A DNA stretch of 64,000 nucleotides from Nitrospira sp. (lineage in GTDB: Bacteria > Nitrospirota > Nitrospiria > Nitrospirales > Nitrospiraceae). The DNA lies in contig CP126123.1 in assembly GCA_030123605.1 (NCBI GenBank), positions 2,584,001 to 2,648,000 of the forward strand, in the 5' to 3' direction. Each line of letters starts with the position of its first letter. The stretch's first letter is position 1. The notes beneath the pieces are model-generated. The model saw nothing but the letters and a program-made list of their open reading frames with translations. It did no database searches and was not told the DNA's origin. A program made the position numbers and the translations under genes. Shown here in pieces: positions 51,589 to 60,704 of the stretch.

Positions 51589-52539
51589 CTATCCTTTGTC
51601 CGACACGCGGGGCGCAAGTTGCTCCCGTTCATACTTGGCCCTGTCCAATTGTTTCTCGATCCCGGCTCCATCGCCGGCCAGGATCAATCGTTTGAGTTCG
51701 CCGAGATGCCGTTCGTAGGTCTCGATCAAGGAAACGAGGTTGCCCTTGTTCCACAAAAAAATGTCACGCCACATCTCGGGCGAACTGCCCGCGATCCGCG
51801 TGGTATCCCGCAACCCCCCGCCCGAATGGCCGGCCAGATCGAGTTCAGGCAGGCCGTGGTCACGCACATCGGCCAAGGCCGTCATCAGTGCAAAGGCCGC
51901 GACATGCGGGAGATGGCTCACGGCACCCAGAATCTTGTCGTGGAGAAAGGGGTCCATCTCCAACACGATCGAGCCTGCGAGTTCCCATAGGGAACGCACG
52001 TCCTGCAACGCTTCAGGATCTGTGTTGGCCGTGGGAGTCAGGATACAACGCGCCCCGGTGAAAAGTGTCTCCGACCCAGCTGCGACGCCGGTTTTTTCCT
52101 TCCCGGCAATCGGATGCGCGCCGACAAACCGCACAGTCGGCGGCATCAAGGCTTCCGACCTCGTCACCAGGTCGCCCTTCACGCTGCCGACGTCGCTCAC
52201 GATAGTCCCAGGCTTCAGGCAGGCCGCCCATTCTTGCAAATGCCGCTCGTACGTATCCACCGGCGTGGCCAACAAGACGAAATCCGATCCTTCCACCCCT
52301 TCGCGCGGGTCCGCGACATAGCGATCGATGGCGCCCAATTCCACGGCCGTCTTGAGATTCTCCACCCGCCGCCCGATGCCGACGACGGAATCGGCCAGCT
52401 TCTGCCGGCGCAGGATCATCCCCAGCGAACCGCCGATCAGTCCGACCCCCACGATCGCCGCTTGTTTGAAATGTGGTGTCATGCTTCGTTGACCGCCCGT
52501 ATCCGCCGACTTCATCAAGCCCGGGACTCGCTCGGCCAT
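51589..52539 (-). CDS. tyrA: Prephenate dehydrogenase
   Basis: 316 aa. NAD site VGVGLIGGSLGMILRR, LLATPVDTYERHL, SDVGSVKGDL, the HPIAGKEKTGV loop with its substrate His, and LPHVAAFALMTAL. It oxidatively decarboxylates prephenate to 4-hydroxyphenylpyruvate for tyrosine. The start is uncertain: no candidate has a strong Shine-Dalgarno, and an ATG at 52482 (MTPHFKQ) would give the more usual N-terminus. Confidence 0.93.
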   Translation of the reverse strand: MAERVPGLMKSADTGGQRSMTPHFKQAAIVGVGLIGGSLGMILRRQKLADSVVGIGRRVENLKTAVELGAIDRYVADPREGVEGSDFVLLATPVDTYERHLQEWAACLKPGTIVSDVGSVKGDLVTRSEALMPPTVRFVGAHPIAGKEKTGVAAGSETLFTGARCILTPTANTDPEALQDVRSLWELAGSIVLEMDPFLHDKILGAVSHLPHVAAFALMTALADVRDHGLPELDLAGHSGGGLRDTTRIAGSSPEMWRDIFLWNKGNLVSLIETYERHLGELKRLILAGDGAGIEKQLDRAKYEREQLAPRVSDKG

Positions 52540-52551
52540 TCAACGCGACGC

Positions 52552-53565
52552 TTAGATTGTCCGCCCCACCGCCTCTGCGATCTTCCGCATATCCGTCATC
52601 AGCTCTTTGAATTTTGACGGCCGGATGGATTCTTCTCCGTCGCAGAGCGCGCATTCCGGATTGGAATGTACTTCGATCAGGAGGCCATCGGCCCCGGCAG
52701 CAATCGCAGCCTTGGACATGGGCGCCACCAAATCCCACTTGCCGGTCGCATGGCTGGGGTCGACGATCACCGGCAGGTGCGAGAGATCCTTGAGAGTGGG
52801 AATGGCCGCCAGGTCCAACGTGTTCCGATATTGCGTCTCAAAAGTGCGGATGCCGCGCTCGCACAACATGACATTCCGATTGCCGCGCGACATGATGTAT
52901 TCCGCCGAGAGAAGGAATTCCTTGATCGTGGCCGAGAGCCCTCGCTTCAACAACACCGGTTTGTCGTAGGCCCCGACCTCCTTGAGCAATTCGAAGTTCT
53001 GCATGTTGCGGGCGCCGACCTGGATGATGTCGGCCTTTTCAAGGAACAATTCGATGTCACGCGTATCCAGGATCTCGCTCACTACCGGCAGGCCGGTCTG
53101 TTTTTTCGCTTCCACCAAGTAATCCAATCCTTCCCTTCCCAGTCCCTGAAAGGAATAGGGAGAGGTCCGCGGCTTATAGGCGCCGCCACGGAGCACGGTG
53201 GCGCCGGCCGACTTCACTTCATGGGCGATGCCTACGGTGAGTTCCAACCGTTCGACCGCACAGGGTCCCGCCATGATCGCGATTTTTTTGTCGCCGATCT
53301 TCACCCCGTTCACATCGATGATCGTATCTTCTTTCTTGAACTCCCGGCTGACCAGTTTCCAGGGGGCCAGAATCGGGAGCACGCTCTCCACGCCCGGCAA
53401 GGCGGTCAACGGCTGATTGTGCAGGATGCGATCGTCTCCGATCACCCCGATGATGGTCCGCTCCTGTCCGGTCGAAATATGCGACTTCAGTCCCAGTTCG
53501 CGAAGCCGATCGATGATATGATCGACCTCCCGCTCCGACGCGTCTGGTTTCAAGACAATGATCAT
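52552..53565 (-). CDS. aroF: 3-deoxy-7-phosphoheptulonate synthase (DAHP synthase)
   Basis: 337 aa. An N-terminal ferredoxin-like domain of about 85 residues ([20 protein letters not shown]) precedes the TIM barrel: [40 protein letters not shown], and [15 protein letters not shown]. This is the type I-beta form, in which the small domain carries feedback inhibition. It condenses PEP and erythrose 4-phosphate, the entry to aromatic synthesis. Located between hisC and tyrA. Confidence 0.96.
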   Translation of the reverse strand: MIIVLKPDASEREVDHIIDRLRELGLKSHISTGQERTIIGVIGDDRILHNQPLTALPGVESVLPILAPWKLVSREFKKEDTIIDVNGVKIGDKKIAIMAGPCAVERLELTVGIAHEVKSAGATVLRGGAYKPRTSPYSFQGLGREGLDYLVEAKKQTGLPVVSEILDTRDIELFLEKADIIQVGARNMQNFELLKEVGAYDKPVLLKRGLSATIKEFLLSAEYIMSRGNRNVMLCERGIRTFETQYRNTLDLAAIPTLKDLSHLPVIVDPSHATGKWDLVAPMSKAAIAAGADGLLIEVHSNPECALCDGEESIRPSKFKELMTDMRKIAEAVGRTI

Positions 53566-53583
53566 GGTCTCGTCTCGCTTTCC

Positions 53584-54669
53584 TTATCGCAACGCGCGCA
53601 TCACGTTGCCGAGGGCGCTCAGAAACAATTGATTTTCTTCCGGCAGGCCGATGGTCACCCGCAACATCCGGCCTTCGATGTGTCGCACGATGATGCCTTC
53701 CCGTAAGAGGGCGTCGAAGACCTCACGCCCGTCTCGTCCGACATCGAAATAAAGAAAATTCGTTTCGCTGGGCAAGGCCTCGAACCCCAATTGCCGCAAA
53801 CCCGCCCGCACCCTGTCCATTTCCGCATGGTTGAGAGTGCGGCTGGCCGCCACATGCGCCTCATCGTCCAACGCCGCAAGTGCGGCGCGTTGCGCCAGAC
53901 TGTTCGCATTGAAGGGCGGGCGGAGTCGATTCAGATAATTCGTGATCTCCGGCGTCGTGATGCCATAGCCGATCCGGAGTCCTGCCAACCCATAAATCTT
54001 CGAAAAGGTCCGCAACACGATAGTCTGGCGACCGGCCTTCACATATCCGATTGATTCCGGAAACTCTGGGTGCCTGACATACTCGTAATAGGCCTCGTCG
54101 AACACCACCACGACATGGTCGGGAACCAGCTCCATCAAGGCCGCCACCTCCGCCTTGGTCGCCATCGTACCGGTCGGATTGTTCGGATTACAGACAAAGA
54201 GCAGCCGCGTCTTATCGGTGATCGCCGCCGCCATCGCAGGCAAGTCGTGATGCCAGTTCTTCTGCGGGATCTCGACTGCCACGCCGTGCGCCGCCGTCAC
54301 CTCCATCTTGTAGATGACGAAGGTCTGTTGGGCCATCACGGCCTCATCCCCCGGCGACAAGAACGTACGCGCGAGCAATCCGATGATTTCGTCCGAACCG
54401 TTTCCGAGAATGATCTGATCGGGCGTGACTTTCCACCGTTCGGCCAGCGCCCCGCGCAGGCGAAACGCCCCGCCGTCCGGATACCGGTGCAGAGTCGGAA
54501 CAGTTTCAGCCAGCGCGGCAAGGGCCTTCGGAGAAGGACCGATCGGATTTTCATTGGAGGCCAGCTTGATCGCACGCGGCAGACCCAATTCCCGCTGCAG
54601 CTCCTCGACGGGCTTTCCCGGCACGTAGGGAATCAGGGAGGTGATATCGGGATGCACCTTCAACGGCAT
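53584..54669 (-). CDS. hisC: Histidinol-phosphate / aromatic aminotransferase
   Basis: 361 aa fold-type I PLP enzyme. ASNENPIGPSPKALAALAET, NGSDEIIGLLARTFL, VCNPNNPTGTM, FDEAYYEYV, and the PLP lysine in LRTFSKIYGLAGLRIGYG. The family serves histidine synthesis. Its place between pheA and aroF suggests it also, or mainly, transaminates phenylpyruvate and 4-hydroxyphenylpyruvate. That is inference from context. Confidence 0.92.
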   Translation of the reverse strand: MPLKVHPDITSLIPYVPGKPVEELQRELGLPRAIKLASNENPIGPSPKALAALAETVPTLHRYPDGGAFRLRGALAERWKVTPDQIILGNGSDEIIGLLARTFLSPGDEAVMAQQTFVIYKMEVTAAHGVAVEIPQKNWHHDLPAMAAAITDKTRLLFVCNPNNPTGTMATKAEVAALMELVPDHVVVVFDEAYYEYVRHPEFPESIGYVKAGRQTIVLRTFSKIYGLAGLRIGYGITTPEITNYLNRLRPPFNANSLAQRAALAALDDEAHVAASRTLNHAEMDRVRAGLRQLGFEALPSETNFLYFDVGRDGREVFDALLREGIIVRHIEGRMLRVTIGLPEENQLFLSALGNVMRALR

Positions 54670-54684
54670 GTTGCTACTCGATCC

Positions 54685-55761
54685 TCACGAATGGGCGGGG
54701 TACGATCCGAGAATTTTCATGAACAGACAGCGGCTCTTCACTTCTTCGGCCGCCTTCTTGACCCGCTCTTCGTCGATGTGCCCCTCGATGTCCACGAAGA
54801 AAATATATTCCCAGGCCTTCCGGCGCGAGGGGCGCGATTCGATCTTCGTCATGTTGAGGCCGTGGGAGGCAAACGGGCGCAGCAGGTCGTAGAGCGCGCC
54901 CACCTTATCCTTGATCGACAACATCAACGACGTCTTATCACGGCCCGTCCGTTCTGGTGCTTTCTGAGACAGTACGAGGAAGCGGGTGAAGTTGTTGATG
55001 TTGTCCTCGATTCTGGCCGTGATCACCTTCAGCCCATATAATTGGGCAGCCAACTCCGACGCGATCGCGGCAGCCGACGGATCATCGACACAGAGTTCAG
55101 CGGCCCGCGCCGTGCTGGCCACTTCCGACACCGGCACGTGAGGCAGATTCGTTTCCAGCCAATTGCGGCATTGGGCGATGGCGTGGGGATGCGAATAAAT
55201 CCGCTTGATGTCCCCCGTCTCCCCGCTGTTCGACATCAAATGGTGCGCCACTTCCTGCAGCACCTCTCCATAAATCAACAAGCTTGAATCGATGAACATA
55301 TCGAGCGTGTAATTCACCACGCCCTCGGTGGTGTTCTCGATCGGGACGACGCCGAAATGGGCGCGTCCCCGCTCCACCTCGCTGAAGACATCCTTGATGC
55401 TGCTCACCGGAATGTACTGGGCGGATGAGCCGAACTTCTGCGTGCAAGCCATGTGGGTGAATGTAGCCCGCGGCCCGAGATAGGCCACTTTCTGAGGCCC
55501 CTCCAGGGAAAGAGAGGCCGACATGATCTCCCGATAGACCGCCTTGATGGCTTCAGTGGGAAAGGGCCCGGTATTTTGCCGACTGAGTCGCTCGAAGATC
55601 GCCGCCTCACGGGCCGGCGTGTGCAGATGCGCCTCGGCATCCTTCATTTTTTTCAGTTTACCGATTTCGATGACGGACTTCGAGCGCTCGTTCAGCAGGC
55701 GCAGGATCTGGTCATCGATGCGATCGATTTCCTGCCGATGTTCTTGCAGCTCTTCCGCCAT
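54685..55761 (-). CDS. pheA: Bifunctional chorismate mutase / prephenate dehydratase
   Basis: 358 aa. AroQ chorismate mutase (EEIDRIDDQILRLLNERSK-like HRQEIDRIDDQILRLLNERS) at the N-terminus. The dehydratase follows with GPRATFTHMACTQKFG, VPIENTTEGVVNYTLDMF and the catalytic-loop STARAAELC. The ACT regulatory domain (DKTSLMLSIKDKVGALYDLL; ESRPSRRKAWEYIFFVDIEG) ends it. It converts chorismate to phenylpyruvate and is probably inhibited by phenylalanine. First gene of the aromatic run. Confidence 0.95.
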   Translation of the reverse strand: MAEELQEHRQEIDRIDDQILRLLNERSKSVIEIGKLKKMKDAEAHLHTPAREAAIFERLSRQNTGPFPTEAIKAVYREIMSASLSLEGPQKVAYLGPRATFTHMACTQKFGSSAQYIPVSSIKDVFSEVERGRAHFGVVPIENTTEGVVNYTLDMFIDSSLLIYGEVLQEVAHHLMSNSGETGDIKRIYSHPHAIAQCRNWLETNLPHVPVSEVASTARAAELCVDDPSAAAIASELAAQLYGLKVITARIEDNINNFTRFLVLSQKAPERTGRDKTSLMLSIKDKVGALYDLLRPFASHGLNMTKIESRPSRRKAWEYIFFVDIEGHIDEERVKKAAEEVKSRCLFMKILGSYPAHS

Positions 55762-55794
55762 GACGGGGGGATTCTCTCCTCGCGGAGCCCGCCT

Positions 55795-55900
55795 TTAGGA
55801 AAAGGGGGCCCGTGAAAGCAGCCCAGGTTCACTGCGTGAACTTGGTCAAGTGGGTATCCTACAGGAGCCACCAAGCCCATTGCAAGGATAGGCTTGGGGA
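55795..55900 (-). promoter_or_regulatory. Structured leader between ruvB and pheA
   Basis: Two clear hairpins: CCAAGCC/GGCTTGG (55871-55877 with 55891-55897), immediately after the ruvB stop, and a 10-bp stem at 55823-55832 with 55836-55845 (CCAGGTTCAC ... GTGAACTTGG). A third, weaker stem lies near 55795-55815. They could terminate ruvB transcription or form a pheA leader. No Phe-rich leader peptide was found. Confidence 0.4.
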
Positions 55901-55901
55901 T

Positions 55902-56939
55902 TCAAGGGGTTGTGATGGGCGCAGGTTCATCGGAATGGGAGAAGAGATCTTTTTGTCGTTTAAAATGTTCGAAGGCCAGTCTGGTGGCCTGTCGCCCGCG
56001 ACCGGTCCGCTCCAGAAAACCTGCCTGGATCAGATAGGGTTCATAGACATCTTCCAATGTCCCCCGATCCTCTTGCACCGCCGCAGCCAAGGACTCGACT
56101 CCCACCGGTCCGCCGTTGAACTTCTCGATCACCGTCAACAGGATCTTGCGGTCCATTTCGTCCAACCCGGCGGCATCGACCGCCAGCCACATCAGTGCAT
56201 CCTGAGCGACCTGTTGCGTGATGCGTCCTGCCGCCTTGATCTCAGCATAGTCTCTGATTCGTTTGACGAGCCGGTTCACAATGCGGGGCGTCCCGCGGGC
56301 CCGACGGGCGATTTCCGCTGCGCCGGCCACATCGATCGGAATGGACAGCAACCCGGCGGACCGCGTGACGATGGCCGCCAGGTCCTCGGCAGAATAGAAT
56401 TCCAACCGGTGCACCAACCCGAACCGATCCCGCAGCGGCGAGGTCAAGGCCCCGGCCCTCGTCGTAGCCCCGACGAGGGTGAAGCGCGGCAACTCCAGCT
56501 TGACCGTCCTGGTGGAAGCCCCCTGACCGACGACCAAATCCAATTGATAGTCTTCCATCGCCGGATAGAGCGCTTCTTCAACCGAGGCAGGCAGGCGGTG
56601 AATTTCATCGATAAACAAGACGTCCCCTTCCTGCAGATTGGTCAGGATGGCGGCAAGATCGCCGGCGTGACTCAGGACCAGCCCGGAAGTCGAACGAATC
56701 GCCGATCCCATCTCGCGCGCAATGATGTGGGCGATCGTCGTTTTGCCTAACCCCGGTGGTCCATAAAAAATTGCGTGGTCCAGTGCCTCACCGCGGCGTT
56801 TGGCCGCCTCGATACAAATCTCCAACGCCTCCTTCATGCGGGACTGCCCGACATAATCCCGCAAACTCTGCGGTCGGAGCGCCGCTTCGATTCCACGTTC
56901 ATCGTCGGTCAATTGATTGGTCACGGTACGATCCGACAT
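55902..56939 (-). CDS. ruvB: Holliday junction branch-migration helicase RuvB
   Basis: 345 aa. AAA+ ATPase: [20 protein letters not shown] (Walker A), [20 protein letters not shown] (Walker B), [17 protein letters not shown] (sensor 1/Arg finger), and a C-terminal winged helix [20 protein letters not shown]. It drives branch migration with RuvA. RuvA is encoded just upstream, separated by a Cys-rich secreted protein gene. Confidence 0.97.
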   Translation of the reverse strand: MSDRTVTNQLTDDERGIEAALRPQSLRDYVGQSRMKEALEICIEAAKRRGEALDHAIFYGPPGLGKTTIAHIIAREMGSAIRSTSGLVLSHAGDLAAILTNLQEGDVLFIDEIHRLPASVEEALYPAMEDYQLDLVVGQGASTRTVKLELPRFTLVGATTRAGALTSPLRDRFGLVHRLEFYSAEDLAAIVTRSAGLLSIPIDVAGAAEIARRARGTPRIVNRLVKRIRDYAEIKAAGRITQQVAQDALMWLAVDAAGLDEMDRKILLTVIEKFNGGPVGVESLAAAVQEDRGTLEDVYEPYLIQAGFLERTGRGRQATRLAFEHFKRQKDLFSHSDEPAPITTP

Positions 56940-56970
56940 CGGACAATCCTGCCGAAAAATTCGGACAAAG

Positions 56971-57474
56971 TTATTTGTGCTCCGGTGAGGGTCTGAACTT
57001 GGGCGGCGGCGGGAGGGCTCCCTGACCCGGTGCGGCTGTGCTGCCGCAATCGGGCGGACACCTCACACCGCCTTGACTCGGATCCGGCAGGCTCGACCCC
57101 ATCTGCTGCAATTGGCACTGCGTGACCAGCCCACTGTCCATAGACCCGCACCGAGCCGGGACATTCGACCGGCCAATCTCACCATAGCCTTCGGGGCAAG
57201 ACCCGCAAACCGAAAGCATATTACCGCCCAGTGGAACACATTGCACCAGAATAGGCTCACCGTCCTTACAGAGGTCCGGCGCACTGGTGACCCCGGTAGT
57301 GGCATACCCTTCCGGACATTTGCCGCAGGTCTTTCGGATGGTCCTGGGCTCATCCGCCCCATCCGCCGCCTGCGTAAAACCCGCCATTCCGACACAGAAC
57401 AACAGTCCGATGATTACAAGTCCCCCGGCAAAGACCAATCGACACCTGATCCCTCCTGTAAGCAGATTCGTCAT
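56971..57474 (-). CDS. Secreted Cys-rich protein
   Basis: 167 aa. Signal/anchor helix [20 protein letters not shown] then AGFTQAADG. The mature part has two CGxCPEGY units ([20 protein letters not shown] and [20 protein letters not shown]), each followed by further cysteines, and ends Pro-rich. Twelve or so cysteines outside the cytoplasm imply disulfides or metal binding. It lies between ruvA and ruvB with which it has no obvious link. Function unknown. Confidence 0.75.
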   Translation of the reverse strand: MTNLLTGGIRCRLVFAGGLVIIGLLFCVGMAGFTQAADGADEPRTIRKTCGKCPEGYATTGVTSAPDLCKDGEPILVQCVPLGGNMLSVCGSCPEGYGEIGRSNVPARCGSMDSGLVTQCQLQQMGSSLPDPSQGGVRCPPDCGSTAAPGQGALPPPPKFRPSPEHK

Positions 57475-57480
57475 CGTGCG

Positions 57481-58089
57481 TCACCCCTTGGCAAGATCTT
57501 TGAGCGCCTCGCGGACCACTTCCTTCAATTCCGGCACCGTGATTCCGGCTTTCCCGATTCTCTTCAATGTGTCCTTCACATCAGACGGCCGATAGCCCAG
57601 ATTCACCAGGGCCGACAAGGCGTCTTCGAAGAGGGGATCGGCGACAGGCCCATGACCGGGCTCAGCCTGTTCGCCGTCCGGATGCAGTCGCGCCACCTTG
57701 TCTTTCAATTCCAGAGCAATCCGCGCCGCGGATTTCTTTCCGATCCCTGAAACCGTTCCCAACTTCTCGACATCGCTTGCTCGAATGGCTGCGAAGAGGT
57801 CGCCGACCGAAAGGGTGGAGAGGACGCTGAGCCCTAATTTTGGTCCGATACCGGAGATGCCGGTCAGCAAGAGGAAAGCCTCTTTTTCGGCTGCGGTGAG
57901 GAACCCATAGAGTTGAATCGCATCTTCACGCACATGGGTATGAATGCGAAGCGTCACCGTCCCATGCTGATCGGGCAATGAGTAGTAGGTGCTGAGGGGT
58001 ATCAAGACTTCGTACCCGACGCCGTGAACGTCGAGGGTGACTTGCGAAGGCGCCTTGAAGGCCACCGAGCCGGTCAGTAAGGCGATCAT
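57481..58089 (-). CDS. ruvA: Holliday junction branch-migration protein RuvA
   Basis: 202 aa. OB domain (VTLDVHGVGYEVLIPLSTYY), helix-hairpin-helix motifs LLTGISGIGPKLGLSVLSTL and KLGTVSGIGKKSAARIALEL, then an acidic linker and the C-terminal domain III (ALVNLGYRPSDVKDTLKRIG) that contacts RuvB. Complete. RuvC, which resolves the junction, is not encoded nearby. Confidence 0.96.
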   Translation of the reverse strand: MIALLTGSVAFKAPSQVTLDVHGVGYEVLIPLSTYYSLPDQHGTVTLRIHTHVREDAIQLYGFLTAAEKEAFLLLTGISGIGPKLGLSVLSTLSVGDLFAAIRASDVEKLGTVSGIGKKSAARIALELKDKVARLHPDGEQAEPGHGPVADPLFEDALSALVNLGYRPSDVKDTLKRIGKAGITVPELKEVVREALKDLAKG

Positions 58090-58161
58090 ACGACCAGCAG
58101 TGGAGTGTAATGCAAGCTGCGCGTGGCGTGAAACTCGCTCTTCAGTGCCGATACTCCCGGG

Positions 58162-58917
58162 CTAGGCTGTGGCGGCGGCGACTTTCTCCATGACCTCATC
58201 GGAGATGTCGAAGTTCGCATGGACCTTCTGCACGTCTTCGTGTTCGTCCAAAATCTCCATGAGTTTCAACATCTGTTCTGCAGCCTTTTCCTCCAACGCA
58301 ATCGTATTCTGAGGAATGAAGTTCAATTCGGCAAGCGTGCACTCGATTTTTGCGTCACTGAGGGCTTTTTTGACCGCCTCGAAATCGTGGGGATTGGTCA
58401 GAATTTCAAAGGCCTTGTCGGTGACCTTGACGTCTTCTGCCCCGGCTTCCAAGGCAATGCTCAGAAGGGCATCCTCTTCGACCTTTCCTTTTTCTACGAC
58501 CAGGACACCCTTTTTGTGAAACTGCCAAGCTACCGCACCGGCTTCCGCCATATTGCCGCCGTTCTTCGTCAACAGGCTGCGGATCTCGGCCACGGTGCGG
58601 TTACGGTTGTCCGAGGTGATTTCCAACAACACCGCCGTACCGCCGGGGCCATACCCTTCGAGCGAAAACTCCTCGTAGGTCACGCCGGGCAATTCGCCGG
58701 TGCCGCGCTGAATGGCCTTTTTCATGGTATCGCCCGGCATGTTGGCTTCCTTAGCCTTGGCGATCGCCAACCGCAGACGCGGATTGCCGTCCGGATCTCC
58801 ACCCGACCGCGCCGCAATCGTCAACTCACGGATGATGCGGGTAAAGATCTTCCCTCGCTTGGCATCCTGCGCTGACTTGTGGCGTTTAATTGTCGCCCAA
58901 TGACTATGGCCACCCAT
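58162..58917 (-). CDS. yebC: YebC/PmpR family transcriptional/translation factor
   Basis: 251 aa. N-terminal MGGHSHWATIKRHKSAQDAK and RGKIFTRIIRELTIAARSGG are highly conserved, as are LLEITSDNRNRTVAEIRSLL and GAVAWQFHKKGVL. Members act as DNA-binding regulators, and some relieve ribosome stalling. Located upstream of ruvA as in many genomes where yebC-ruvC-ruvA-ruvB are contiguous. Confidence 0.96.
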   Translation of the reverse strand: MGGHSHWATIKRHKSAQDAKRGKIFTRIIRELTIAARSGGDPDGNPRLRLAIAKAKEANMPGDTMKKAIQRGTGELPGVTYEEFSLEGYGPGGTAVLLEITSDNRNRTVAEIRSLLTKNGGNMAEAGAVAWQFHKKGVLVVEKGKVEEDALLSIALEAGAEDVKVTDKAFEILTNPHDFEAVKKALSDAKIECTLAELNFIPQNTIALEEKAAEQMLKLMEILDEHEDVQKVHANFDISDEVMEKVAAATA

Positions 58918-59070
58918 GCCGCCACCTCTTTATCCGACCCGGCTTTGCTCCCGGCCTGGTTCAAGAACCGATTGAAATCCGATTATAAAAACGTACAGCT
59001 AACACAGTTTTGACGGGAGTGTCAACGCGGAGAAGGCGCTGTCGGAACGCTTCCACCTCTGCAACCGGCT

Positions 59071-59910
59071 CTATTCAGAATAGATGAGCAACTGCAGGCC
59101 GATTACAAGCACGAGTCCGGCCCAGGCGAGCTCCCAATAGGACCGTTCTTCTGGCAACTGTCGAGGCCGCCAGCCCGACATGAATTTAACCGAACCGGCC
59201 GTGACGGCCATGGTCCCCATGATCGCATGGTGCAGCGCAATTTTGTGGGCCCCCGGATGATCACCGTGAGAATGGCTGAACAACATGAGCCCCCCGACGA
59301 TCGCGAACAGCGGCAGCGGGATGGTCCAGACCGCACGGGTAACCCGACCTTGCCGGCGCAACAACTCGATCGTGCCGACCGCGAACGCCAGGACTCCGTA
59401 CGTCTTGTGCTGAAGGATTTCAGGGTCGTCCCCAAAGAAGGTTTGAGTAATGGTGAGCGACCCGACCGGCCAGGCCTCATGGTCGCTCCAAATAAGGAGA
59501 AACACCCCCCCCAGGATCAAGGCGCCTGGAAGCAGGAATCTAGTCCAGGCCAAGGCCGACCATCCCATGGCTTGACGCACCTCACTGAGCGCGATCAGAA
59601 GAATGAAGACGCCGGCCAGATGGTGATTGAATTCTGAATAGGCGATGCCTTCGACCGAGCCTTCCCAGGTTGTCTCCGTCGTGGTCTCATGATGATGCTC
59701 CTGCCGGTCGGCGTGGGTGGACCGGCCGTGCTCGACATGTTGCGCCTTCGCAGAGGAGACGCCCCAGATGACGACGAGGCACAGGAAGCCCACGAGCCGC
59801 GCCCACTGCCCAGGGAACCTCGGACGGGAAAACGGTCGAAAGGAAAAGAATGGCGGGAATGGAGCGGCCCATCCGGACCGCCGGATGGGCCGACAACTCG
59901 TCTCACACAT
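59071..59910 (-). CDS. Multi-pass membrane protein with His-rich N-terminal tail
   Basis: 279 aa. Export/membrane segment (WARLVGFLCLVVIWGVSSA) then a His-rich stretch (HVEHGRSTHADRQEHHHETT). About five further helices follow, including HLAGVFILLIALSEVRQAM, FLLPGALILGGVFLLIW, IPLPLFAIVGGLMLF and ELAWAGLVLVIGLQLLIY, with more His between them (FSHSHGDHPGAHKIALHHAI). Metal transport or sensing is suggested by histidines only. The N-terminal ~35 residues before the first helix may not be translated. Confidence 0.65.
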   Translation of the reverse strand: MCETSCRPIRRSGWAAPFPPFFSFRPFSRPRFPGQWARLVGFLCLVVIWGVSSAKAQHVEHGRSTHADRQEHHHETTTETTWEGSVEGIAYSEFNHHLAGVFILLIALSEVRQAMGWSALAWTRFLLPGALILGGVFLLIWSDHEAWPVGSLTITQTFFGDDPEILQHKTYGVLAFAVGTIELLRRQGRVTRAVWTIPLPLFAIVGGLMLFSHSHGDHPGAHKIALHHAIMGTMAVTAGSVKFMSGWRPRQLPEERSYWELAWAGLVLVIGLQLLIYSE

Positions 59911-59921
59911 GCATTCGTCGA

Positions 59922-60677
59922 CTACATGAATTTCATGAATTTCTCTTTGGCCTCATCCATCACCTGGGCCGTGATCTCGGTCAATCCACGTTCCTTCGCG
60001 ATGCGTTCGATCTCCCGGCGGGCCATCGGACGAATGAAGTCGGGAATATTGTCCATACGCTGCTCGGCATCCTTGGTCCAAGCAATGCCGTTGGGCGAAT
60101 CGTTCTTAGAATCATCCATGACCTGCAGCGTAATGTTTTTATACCCCTGCTTGCGCGCATAGGCTTCGACGCTGCTTTGGACCATTGGTTTGACGAACGA
60201 CGGCAGACGCTCCAACTTTTCTTTCGCGTCCGGCGTCCAGGTGAATTCACTCGTGCCGCTCCCGTTCTGCTGCTTGCCGCCGGAGGTCAAGCCCATTTCC
60301 GCTACCATTGCAGAGAATGGACAGCCGCCGGAGGTCTTCTCTCCGCCTGCAGGAGCCGTCGCCGGTTTGGACGCAGTCGTCACCGGTTGACCGCCCTGGA
60401 TCTTCTCGTTGAGATAGGCGGCCATCTGGCCTGCGCCGGCCTGCGCTTCTTCCTTGAGGGTCCCGCGGGTCATCTCGAATGGTTCCGCCTCCACCGTGCG
60501 GCCTCCTAATTTCACCCCCAACGACGCGACCATTTGCGTCTCGCCCGGATTGGTGACCATGGAAAACTTCGCATTGCAGGAAGGACAGCCGAAGAAGACA
60601 CCGAGTGAGCCCTCACCGGGTTTTTCGACCTTTTGAAACGTCATGTAGGTCTCGCAGTTCAGGCAAACGAACTTCAT
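59922..60677 (-). CDS. Zinc-finger protein with two PCP_red domains
   Basis: 251 aa. An N-terminal zinc ribbon (CLNCETYMTF and FFGCPSCNAKF), a helical middle, a Gly/Ala/Thr linker with SGGCPFSAMVAEMG, then two PCP_red units: TWTPDAKEKLERLPSFVKPM and AWTKDAEQRMDNIPDFIRPM. Each is followed by ARKQGYKNITLQVM or AKERGLTEITAQVM. Sits 27 bp after mrp and 11 bp before the membrane protein, same strand. Function unknown; Fe-S or redox work is a guess from context. Confidence 0.8.
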   Translation of the reverse strand: MKFVCLNCETYMTFQKVEKPGEGSLGVFFGCPSCNAKFSMVTNPGETQMVASLGVKLGGRTVEAEPFEMTRGTLKEEAQAGAGQMAAYLNEKIQGGQPVTTASKPATAPAGGEKTSGGCPFSAMVAEMGLTSGGKQQNGSGTSEFTWTPDAKEKLERLPSFVKPMVQSSVEAYARKQGYKNITLQVMDDSKNDSPNGIAWTKDAEQRMDNIPDFIRPMARREIERIAKERGLTEITAQVMDEAKEKFMKFM

Positions 60678-60704
60678 AGGATTCCCCTTTCCAGGTCGGT
60701 GCGC

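Noticed and set aside
55692..55880. Phe leader peptide for attenuation of pheA
   Set aside because: The short frame here has no run of Phe codons, and no terminator/antiterminator pair could be built convincingly.
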